The notes under the pieces are model-generated. The model did no database searches. It was not told where the DNA came from and worked only from the letters and a program-made list of their open reading frames with translations. A DNA stretch of 64,000 bases from Didymodactylos carnosus. Taxonomy: Eukaryota > Rotifera > Eurotatoria > Philodinida > Philodinidae. Below, piece after piece: positions 49,601 to 61,000 of this stretch (its first letter is position 1; each line of letters starts with the position of its first letter). Both the position numbers and the translations under genes were made by a program. The stretch spans positions 1 to 64,000 of the forward strand of contig CAJNOQ010000117.1 in the NCBI GenBank assembly GCA_905250885.1, in the 5' to 3' direction.

Positions 49601-50546
49601 TACAGGAGATTCCAGTAGGAAAGTTACATCATTGTCTTGTATGCAATACGTAAAAACTGCCGGACATTATATTCATTGAAACAAAAATATGTAAATAAAT
49701 TTATAATTCATCAAATATTCAGCTAAAATGGACATTTTCAATGATAGAGCGTTGACTTTTTTCGATTAGCATTTTTTTAAGACTACATCAGGTTAAAAAA
49801 TATGCTCTACATATATGTTGCAGAGATTTTTAATACAACTTTGATTAGAGGGGACGATCGGTTGAAACTAAATAAATAGATTCAAAGTATTTTTTCAAAT
49901 TATCCGAGACAGATAATTTTATTGTTCTAGTTATCGCTCAAGAGTGGACAGTGGTGTAATTGAATATAAAAAATTTTGTGATGAAATTGAATCGATATTC
50001 ACCACAGATTTTCTTGAAAAAAATCCACTTGTTCATAATGATCCATATCAGGTACAAAAAGAAGCAAGTGAAATTCGAATGGATCCAGATAAAGAAGATC
50101 GTGTAAAACAATTATTGGAAAAATTAGCATATAGAGTATGATTCTAATCTATTTTCGCACATATTTTTATTATCATGTTTTATTTCATTCTTTTAGGTAC
50201 ATTCACGGCGATTACAATTATTTCCATTGTTCGAAGACTTTGATAGAATTCACAATGGTATGTTGAACAAAAACAAACAATCACTGTTGTATACGTTGTA
50301 GATCAGAGTGCGTAAATTTTTTTTTATATAAAATTCCTTTCTTTGCTTATTTTAGGTTATGTAAGTCAAAATCAATTTTTACGTGTTTTAAATGACCTGG
50401 GTTTATTACCAATGACAAATGGATTTGAAAAAGAAAATTTATTAGAAAAATATCGAGTAAAAATTGGTGGTCGAGACGACATTGATTATATCTCGTTTTG
50501 TGATCAATTAAATGCATTGGCAGGCTTTGAAAATGGTTTGCCTTGA
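43642..50546 (+). CDS. Large protein of repeated EF-hand-like modules (uncharacterised)
   Basis: Eighteen exons join in phase to 953 residues: 43642-43664, 43888-44042, 44102-44242, 44304-44533, 44591-44809, 44878-45142, 45197-45270, 45337-45459, 45522-45567, 45659-45778, 45838-45998, 46093-46303, 46360-46564, 46636-46918, 47138-47286, 49931-50135, 50197-50257, 50356-50546. A module of about 120-150 residues recurs at least six times: FFxDFDRLRSGxVTRSQF, then LGLxLTxxE, then FxxxDGxIxYxxFCDxI. Examples are FFHDFDRLRSGYVTRSQFKR, FFKDYDKLRSGIIQETQFES and FFEDFDPLRLGTISEPRFIR. Most calcium loops lack the full acidic set, so many hands may not bind calcium. I do not recognise a named vertebrate orthologue; EFCAB6 is only a distant thought. 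The first exon is just 23 bp, so the start is the least certain part. Intron 15 is 2.6 kb and carries repeats. Confidence 0.85.
47287..49930 (+). other. Large intron 15 of the EF-hand gene
   Basis: This 2644-bp intron is some 40 times the size of its neighbours. It has a GTAAGT donor and a TTGTTCTAG acceptor. It holds the hairpin at 48138-48415 and a 34-bp block at 48893-48926 shared with 9601-9634. No open frame with family similarity is seen, so its growth is probably by insertion of small elements. Confidence 0.75.
48138..48415. repeat. Near-perfect hairpin, 122-bp arms, in intron 15 of the EF-hand gene
   Basis: Arms 48138-48259 and 48294-48415 are reverse complements with a single mismatch that I can find, separated by a 34-bp loop. 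Beyond the arms the similarity ends. The palindrome is transcribed as part of the host gene's intron, so the pre-mRNA would fold into a long duplex. No terminal duplication is evident. Confidence 0.92.
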
Positions 50547-52088
50547 ATTTGCTTGGTACCCTCTAGATTAAACATATTATTCGCACACATAACTTTATTT
50601 TTTACATTGTTTCTAAGACTCACTTTAAACATTATCAATTAACACGTCGAGTATTCTTTTCTTTTTTTCAATAAATATAAACTCATTTTTTCGCATATCA
50701 AACTTCGATTTGTGTAACTCTGGGGCGTCTATACTGTGAGACGTTTGAGGCGCAATGCCTGAAACAAACGTAAGGTGATACGCTTTTTTGCTGTATAAAT
50801 TAATTTTTCAGGTAGTTACCTTCGAGGTGGTACAAAATGCTTCAAATATTCAGGTGAGGATAACGCCACTGTGTTTAATAGGGTTCGGTAAAGAAAGCCA
50901 AATTATTTTTATCGACATCAAAGTCTGAGCGACAATGAATATTTTACTGTACACGTCCATTCCACTACCTTTCTGCCAAAAATTGAAACAGTTTCATTTT
51001 TATAGAACAACAATTACATGAACAAAAAGTCGATGATTATAAAAAAATTAATGAATTCTAGTCGAAGTAGGACACACATAAAAGTATTATCGGAAAGAAA
51101 AACACTTCAAAAACATTTAGCAAAAGCACTGAACGAAGTTAAATAAGAAAATATGTTAACTTTAGATATATGGGGGTGTAAAAAATATATTGAAAGTATT
51201 ATCAGTAAGAAATTCGTGAATAAAAAGCTCTTTTCAAGAACATAACACAGATGCAACACGAATTTATTGAATAAAGAATTACGACAAATGTTTAAGTATT
51301 AAAAAGAAAATACTTTATGCATAGGAAGGAAAAAAAGTGGGACTACTAATTTTGAGTCAGTAAAAAAACTATATCATCGAAGATACGATAGTTATTTATC
51401 ATCAGAAATATCACAGATTGTGCTTGAACTAATTTTAATAAAGTAGTCATTTTGTAGCAAAAATTGGTGTTATACTTTGAGTTGATGATCGAAATCTAAA
51501 GTAAATACATACATTTAGCTTTATTTATTTGCATCCGAGTTTGAAATTAATATTCCAAACAGAATTTTAGCAAATAGAATCTTATAGTTTTACACTTTCA
51601 GAATCTAAGCTCGAACTTCACCACAAATAAAACAAATCTACTGTTTCTGATATATTTGCCGTTAAACAAGATCTTCTAGCTAAATTCTCGTCTTGGTGCA
51701 AAATAACAGATTGTGATACTAAGACAGAATGTTTGTTGTGTATCCTTCTAGTGAATCATGTCGTTGAGATGTATTAGGATTAGATAAATCGCTTACAAGA
51801 AAAAAACACCTTTAATACTTCGGTTCGATTTTATAGGTTAATTATTCAGAACTCTATCGAACAACTCTAGCAACTAAGACTTTTTTCTTTTTCAACCTCA
51901 AAGCAGAGAACAAATCAGAGAAAAAGACGCTTCAAATTATCATTGATAATATTTTTAAATGAGGGTTAAAATATTACCTTTTCACACCTAGACTACTAAA
52001 GATCTCAATTTTTCATCGTTAAGAGATTTTTGTTTAGTCATAATAGCTACAGTACGGGTCAAAAGAGTTATGTAATAAAAGCTAATTT
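50547..52088. other. Convergent intergenic region
   Basis: Lies between the stop codons of the plus-strand EF-hand gene and the minus-strand fibronectin-domain gene. A hint of decayed coding sequence on the plus strand between about 51000 and 51440 (short Lys-rich open pieces) cannot be assigned to any family. Otherwise nothing is recognised. Confidence 0.45.
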
Positions 52089-55000
52089 TTACGGTTTTTG
52101 TCTTTTTCCATAATAACATTTTGCTGCATCAAATGACGACCGACGATGTAGTTGAGAAGTAGATTTCCCTATTAACACCGATAGTGGTCTTGAACGAACA
52201 CTATACTGAGTACTTTGTATTTCGAGCCATATACGATATTTTCCATTGGATAAACCATGAATTTGTGCTTGACGAGTTGTACTATCCCAATCACCATGTG
52301 TCCGTATTTGATGAGTGGCTGCATTTTCAGAAAACACCTTGTAAATAGAACCATTCAGTATCGTATATGCAGAAGAGAAATGAAGATAAATAATATCTCT
52401 CCTACCTTAAAAGCAACTAAATTGTCGCTTTCCTCCAATCGAGGATCATCCCAGGCAATCGTTATTGGACCCAATTGATCATTGTTTATCCGACGCAAGC
52501 GTCCTGGTCGTATTCCAGGCCACGTAAACTGTAAACTATGTGACATTGGACTTGTTATTGTTTTGTCCTTACTTATTGCTTGTACATGTATTGTATATGT
52601 TTCACATGGAGTACCATTTGATAAAGTATACGCTAACTGATCATATAAAAGTATAGCTGCCAGTTTATTATTAATAAATATTTTATAGCCAATCACATTA
52701 AGATCATCATTACTCATAGATGATTTCCATTCGATTGTAACATGATCAATTGCTCGATCACTAAACCATATTAAATTGTTTTACATTTAGAATAACTATG
52801 ATACATCTACTCTCATACACATACAAAGAGTTACTTACCGGATAGTTACCCATGGTGCATTTGGTGGTGCTAACATCTGAACAGTTGTTTTATCTGACGT
52901 ATAAAGAACACCATGATTTTTATCTACAGCCATTACTATAATTGCATAAGTATAAGTAGGTTTTAATCCTTTCAGAACCTACAATAGATCAGAAAAGTGA
53001 ACATATTCAAACGGATCCTATGTAACACACGTACCGTGTGTCGTTGACGTTTCGACACTTTTGTCGCTCGTATATCACCATTATTCAAACATCTGTATTG
53101 TATGTAGTAAGCTCGAATTTCCTTTGATGGTAGAAATGACGACCAATCAACGTATAACTTTTCTTCATTGATCGAATCGACTTGTACTGGAATTGTACGT
53201 GCAAAAGTTTTATTGAAAATATCGTTATTAGTATTATCAAAAGATGCTGTTGGCGCTAAATTTGTTGAGGATGTTGTAATGATAGTTAGGGTTTGAGACT
53301 TGGCAGATAGACTTCGTTGTGGATTATTTGTCACAGCACATATACTAACTTGATATGTACGATTGATGTATGATGGAATTTCAGCTCGTCTAAGATTAGC
53401 TTTAATGATGTCATATGCTTTCTTTCCTCCAATGAACAACTGAAAGCCAATAATTGGTATTCCATATGATTTTGGTTCTGACCATTCAATAATGAAATTA
53501 TCATCGGTTGTTTTAACTAACCATAATTTGGGTGCATCTGGTGCTCCGGGCACAGGTACTATTAATTGATTATATTGTTTTCGTGTACCATCATTTGTGA
53601 TAATAAATAATTCAATAGTATAAAAATGTTTTTCATCACATGAATCTAATACATATTCTACTTCATTATTATTTAAAGTTAATTGTTGAATACGTAGGTC
53701 TTTGGACGAACGCCATTGTAAAATATAATGTGATATATTTCGTTTCTCTGTGACAGTCCATTGTATACGTATTTTTCCCAACGATTTTACGTCATTTTTT
53801 TTTTCACGATTATTTTCATTGATAACAGAATCATAAAATTCAAAATTGGCTTGTAAAGATTTTAGTATATCTAAATAAAAAACAAATATGTCAACGGTGG
53901 TATGTACACATAGAATAATAATAGTTTTACCTTTTCCACTTAATGTACGAATTCGAAATTTTTTTGATGGTGTCTCGTCCGCATCATCATCAGTTGTATC
54001 TTTAGGTTTTATTGATAACTAAAATAAAGATAACGCATTATTTAAAAGATCTTTTTTGATATGAATTAAATAACAAATTACCTTGTCACTTTCAGAGTCT
54101 GTTTGCAATACTGTTCTAGCATATAATTGAACTTTATATTCCTTAGTTGGTATGCATTCTGTTAATGTATATTGATGTTGATCATTATTAAGTGTACACT
54201 GTCTCTGTCCATTGACATCAATTCGATATTCCAATAAATGACGATGAAATTTAACTTGTTCATGTACTTTTTCTGGATGATCAATAACAGTGAACATGTT
54301 TGGTTTATTCCATGCAAAATTAATTGTTTTTGTACTGTATCCTGTCAAATATAATTCAGGTTTTTCACACATAGCTGGCATTTGAAAATGAAGCATGGTT
54401 AATTCATTTGTTGAATGTAGTACTTGTTTTCTTCCACTGTCATTATTATTATCTGGTTCCAAATTAATTTTTACACTAAATATCGAATCTAAATTTATCG
54501 TATAATAACCTGACGGTAATAGTCCATTGATGACTGTTGATGTAGTTAATGGATCAATATCTAATGTATGCTCATTACTATTCTCAAGCATCCATCGAAT
54601 ACATTGACCAATAAGACGTGTTGAACCATATGCTTTTGGCTGTGTCCAATCTAATTGAATTGAATCAAAATTACGAACTTTAAATTGTAATTTGGTTGCC
54701 GCTTCAGCACCACCGGTTGTAAAGTTTAAACTTTTATTTGGTAACCATTTATCTGGCTTTAATTTTTTTGGTAGTTGTGATATATCACGGATTTTATTTT
54801 TAAATAAATATTCATCTGTTATAGCTGTAACTGTTACTATATATTCTGTACGTTCAGATAGATTTGGTAAAATAACTTCTGTTGAATCTGGTGTCAATTC
54901 AAGTGTCAGATGCCGGCTATCTTGTAATGATTGATTAGCAGCGACACAATCTATTCGTAGAGCTAGAAAAAGAATGAGAAAGTGAAGATAAAAAAATACT

Positions 55001-58000
55001 TTTTACTATAATTTACTTATACATACCAACGATTTCAGAGTTATGCTCTAAAAATGAATCCCAAGAAATGCGAGCTGCATTGTTTGTACAGGCTATGACT
55101 AGAAAAGATGTGGGAGGATCTGGTGGAGAACCGGTGTACAATGTTATTGAATTTGATGTTGCAACAACAACATATTGTTCTGTAGAAAAAAGATACATAA
55201 AACAGATATTCAACATACAGAAAAAATTAAATTCTCTACCATTTGTTATATGATGACGACGTCGTTTTGAACCTTCTAAAATAATTTCATATCCAGTTGA
55301 TGATTTAAGATCAGTTAAATCTTTGTTTGTTTCGGTTTCTAAAATAATGTATTTGTTTAACAATGTTTTGCACATAATAATCGAATCATACTCACTAGAT
55401 ACTTGTAATATTGTTGCTTCATTACGAGTTTGATCTCGAGACCAGTAATATAATTTATAGCTATCTGGTAGTGTGTTGACACTTAATGAACTATTTACTA
55501 ATCAAGAATAAAAAACATTTTCAAAAATATTGATATAAAAATAGAGAGAGTATAATTCGCTTACATGGTGTCCAACAAACAACGGCTCCGTGTCCTTTTG
55601 CATTTTCAATCCAAATTTTTTCGGGTATTTCAATTAAATCTGTATATTCAACATCTAGTGTTGGTCCTGCATGACAATGTCTCTCAGGATCATATTCTTA
55701 AACAAAATAAGTAAATCTTTATACTATTAATATTCTAAACTAAAAAATAATTTTTACCTTCTCCAATTTGAAATGACTTTCTACTTGGATGATCTATCAA
55801 TGGTACAACTTGTATAGAATAACGATTACCAACTTCTAAATCTGTTATTGTAGCATGACATTTTTCGACCGGCAATTGTTTGCCAACAGCTTTTCCATCT
55901 TTCAATATTTGATAGCCCTATAAAATCATACAATAACTATAGTATGATGATTTATAAGTAGTTACAAGTTACCGTTAATTTAGCATCACCATATTCGACA
56001 GGTGTATCCCATACAATATCAATGCCATGACTAGACATTCGTTCTAGACGTGGTGGTGAAATTTTAGGTGGAGCTGAACATTTCAGAGACAATTCATTCG
56101 ATGGTAGACTTTCTATCTGACATTGATATATATAACCCTCCAATTTTTTTTGACCAATTACAGCCTATATAAATTGATAATAAAATTTTTACTATTAGAA
56201 TAAACAAATGCAAATAGTTATACCTTTATATAGAATGAATATGTTTGACCTGGTTTCAAATTGTTAATTTCATATGTGAATGATGTACGATCATTTGTTT
56301 GTAATTCGTCATGTTGTTTTTCATCGAGAAAAATTCTATTAGTAAAAATTCGATCGACTATAATATTTAAATAAATGTTAAATACGTACTTGTATGAAAC
56401 TATATCATCATTCTCTCTTTCCCATTTGACTGCAATACCATGTAATTTCATTGACTGATAAGCGATAATTTTCGGCGGTGAAGGCTTTTTTGGACAAAAA
56501 ATGTGTACGGATTCAGAAATCTTCTCATTAATCCAATCTGGGTGTGATGTAACAGATACTTGAATTTCATTTGTACTGCCTTGTAAAAGAGTAATAAATA
56601 CAAAAAATCTTATACCTTATAGAAGTGAATATGAAGTACCAGGTGATATATTGTTTAATTCATATTCATATTGATTTGGTGTAAAAATTTCACTTGGCTT
56701 CCGATTGATGATTAAACGATAACCTTTAATTAATGATTTATCGACCGACGGATCTATTGACCATACAATAGTAACCTGAAATATAAAAAGAATCCATCAA
56801 TTCAAGGAGATCATTGACAGATTATTCATTTGTAACTTACACTTTGATTTCCAATTTGTGAAACTTTAAGTAATGGACGAATGAGTAATTCTGCCAACGG
56901 ATCTAACTGTGATGTATTCAGCTCAACTGATGTTGTAGACACATATTTTATATCGGTATTTCCAATCATATGGAAGAAAGCACGAACAAATATCCTGAAT
57001 ATACAGAGATAATATTTATTTTACTTTTAAAGTTTTATAATAATAAAAACTTACGTATAATTAATTTGCTCTGAGATACCTTCTATTTCTAGAGGAGGTT
57101 TAATGACGAACCACACATGTTCGGTTGATCCATTATTCGTAAAACTAAGTTATTTGATGAAAATTACAAGTATTTTCTTTTAGTTTTATCAAATAAATAA
57201 CTTTCTACATACCTTTCATCACTTTTCATTTTTTCTGGAAAATCAGTTCCACGAACATGTACTTCATACATGGCTAAATAGACATCTTGTTGAAGTGGTC
57301 GATCCATATACCAATTCGTTCTGATAGCTGATGAGCTAATGATTTGTATACTCAATTTTGGTATTGGTCTATCTTGTTGTGGTAAAGCTTTCTATACAAA
57401 TAGGAGGCAATTCTATTATTGTTACATAATAAACTCTATCACATCACATACTTCAATTGAACTAGATGAAGAACTATCTTTTTTTTTAACTTGAATTTCT
57501 CGTGGTCCATCAATTTTCTGAAAAATAACAGAATTTCATATTATATACAAATTATTTAAGTCAATGTTTTATGTAATATTTTACATACAAGAACATTTGT
57601 TTTCAAAATTTCTTCTGTTTCATCTTTAGGTATGACGGAAACATAGCATTCATGTTTTCCAGGTTCTAGATTGACCTGAAATTTTTTTTCATCGTATGGT
57701 GAAATCGGAGGACCATATTCTTTGTTATCAAGCATAATCTAAACATTATAAAAGATAGATAGATTAAATACTCTTACTGGAAAACGTTTATGAAATAAGA
57801 AACAAAAAATGTTGTGATTAGAAGCGGATTTAATTTCTAATGTTAGAACACTCCTTGCTCATAATTTGAGAATGCAAATTATTCTGTTTGACGAAGAAAA
57901 CGTTCAGTCATCATCGTACATGTTAAGTTTCAATATGATTTCAGTTTAACATTTTCAAATCCCATACAAACTTTTCTTTCTGCAGCATCCATCATAGTAT

Positions 58001-61000
58001 TTAGCTGTTCGACAAGGTTAATTTCATTGTTCTTGTTTCACTTTTGAGATATTTTATTCTTTTACAAAATTCTCTTAAGAGCTGCACAATTTATTGTTAT
58101 ATTCTTATGGTTACATCATTTCTTCGTACATGACTTAACGCGATAGGTAGTGCCTGTGGTTTAAACGATCCTTCACACTTCGGGCATATTCTTTACTGAT
58201 GTTTTTGCTCAATAATATAATTGTACATTGTTGAGTATCTTGAGAAGTTATATATGAATGTTGTATGAGTATTTTTTGTGATAAGTTCTAAGATGATTTT
58301 TACACTTTCTTCGTTTTTAAATTTTGCCATAATGAGAGCACACATTATCTTTTACAATACTCTGTGCTTGTATTTTGTTTTACTTTATCACCTAATAATA
58401 TTTGGTTCTCTTCTCGTCTTTTCATAACTTGATCTTTATACTATTGTACGATTTTATTTTTGTTCTTATTGATTATGCTCGAATATTTTTATCCATTATA
58501 TTAGATTACTAATGTTTGATCAAGGGATTTTATTTTTCGTTTTTAATTTCAATTAAAAAAATTTTTTTGTAGAAAATTATCCGTAATTTGATAAGCCATC
58601 ATTTTTTGACGCCATATTGAGATCATCAGGTATTCACAAAATAAAAAAACGTTTGACATTTCATCATCAATAATGTGACATTCATTAGTGTTCTTATGCA
58701 ACTTGTATTGCAAGCCTGGAATAATGATAGGTGCTTACATTTCACACTTCCATATAATAATGTGGACATAAAATACATGAAAGAGATATTCTTAGCTCTA
58801 TTTCAACCAATATAGTTTTCCAGTCCAAGATTACATTTCGAAGCATGCTGAAAATCATTGATACTTTAATAAGTTCTGTTTGTATTTATGATCTCACGAC
58901 AATATGTTTATCGCACATGTATGAGCTTTTTTAATTTTTTGATCTTCCTATCCATATTAAGATACTGGAAGAGCCATAATCAACTTTTGTGATGATTATC
59001 ATTTCTTGAGTGTATCATCTCTTCCATTTTTCCTAGAGACGTCGTATATACATTTTATGATTCTCATCACTAAATTAAATTCTTGTATAATTTATCGAGT
59101 GCCTGTATAAATATTTGAATAGATTGAGCATTTTCACACATAATCATAACATTGTTTGCTGCATCATTATTAATCGTATTATTGCCTCTTGTTTTCGCCA
59201 TCAATTTATACTACAGCTCTAGTATTTTAATAGAGAAGTTTAATCGATATGATAAGTTTGTCTTTTATACCATAACTTCAACATATTTATAATACTTTTT
59301 TATTAACTAAGTCATATACTTTTTAAAAATCAATAAAATATATATATAACCATTGGTCATACTTCCAAAGATTTATCCATAATTCACTTCACTGTGAATA
59401 TTTAATCTATTATTTGTCTTCTTTAGCAAAAATCAGCTTGTGCTTCCAGTATTTTTGATCAACTTTTGTTTGAATTCGCGTTAATATCATGGAAGTGAAA
59501 ACTTACTTACTTGTCACTGGTAGTAGGGATTCCACGCTAATTGTGTTAAATTCGTTTGTCCCCTTCGCTTTTATAAAATGTATCTATTAACAAGTCATTT
59601 CTTCATTGCACATCTACACATTCACTATGATTTGATGCAACTACATTGTCCCAGGTTTGAGTAACTCAGTAATTACGTTCTCCATATCTGATATTCTATA
59701 GGTTTCCATTTGTTTGATAACATTCTCAATCTCGTTTAAAGATAATTAATATTTTGCCTCATCTATTTTTGTGAATCAATTGATAGGAAAGAAATTTGAT
59801 AAATATCAACAAGTCAACTATCGAAAATGTACAGTCAGCATTTTACAAATTATTCTTTCGATTTATTCAATCTATCTTCACTACTGTTGGTCAATTTCCA
59901 TTTTTATATTGTACACTTTTAGTTGCATTACTTTCAATACTATTTTAACTCTGCATAATTTGTGAATTATGGCATACGTTCTGGCTATAAATCATGATAT
60001 TTAATTGCAGTATCCATTATCCAGCTTATTGCATTTCTATATGAAATTTATTGTACGCCAATTTTTTTTTCGCCAATTTTAATAGAGACCTATCATTTTT
60101 ATATTTATCCTCTAGTTTACTTTCACAACGATCTTGTCATTCAAAAAATGCGAAGGATTTCATCGGTTAACTATATTTTGAAACAGATAGTAGTGTTTAT
60201 ACTACTTGTCGCTTTCGAAAATGTTCAACAGCGCTGTAAAAAGAATATTTTATAGTCTCAGCATAATTCTCATACATAACATATAGAACCAGAACACTCA
60301 AGTACTCCACTAATTTTCAATGTTATTTGAAACATTTCAATTAATCTGTTGTTGTGTATCTAGCGATGATCATTAACTGTCTGATTCTGTTGATATTAAG
60401 TTGATGAATTAAAATTACCCATCGCTATGGTATTCATCGATCGTCGAAAACATTTGTTGTATTTCAATCTTCGGTGTATATGATGGATTCACTGTGGTAT
60501 GCACTTACACATTAGTCTAATCTTTATAGTTCTGGAATTAACCGCTTCTGATACTGAACTAGAACTATTCTATACATATGATGTTGTCTTATTTAAAAAT
60601 ATCGTCATTCCATGTGTTATTTTGATTTTATGTTGATTTCCTACTCCTGAATGAATAATACTATATTCAATTCTATAAGGCATACACGCCCGTCTCGCTT
60701 AATGCATCGATTTAAATTGGATATTTTTTCAACTATTGTATAATTAATTTATATTTTGCTTGTGGAACAGACGAAAGTACGTTCCATTATATCAGAGAAT
60801 GATCATTTTCTGGTGTTGACACCATTTTGTCGATCTTTTCCCTTAGCTAAAATAGCTTAATATTCTTTTTACAGCAGAGTTATAACTGCTCGGACCGATT
60901 GAAAAGTTCAACCGACCAGTTTTTTACGAGGATATACTTTCCAGTGGCAGCATTTGAAAAATTTTATGAAATTTGCTCCAGTTTTTCCTCAAAAAATCGT

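Noticed and set aside
51000-51440. Possible decayed Lys-rich coding sequence on the plus strand
   Set aside because: Short open pieces in more than one frame could not be tied to any family, so I left it as unassigned intergenic DNA.
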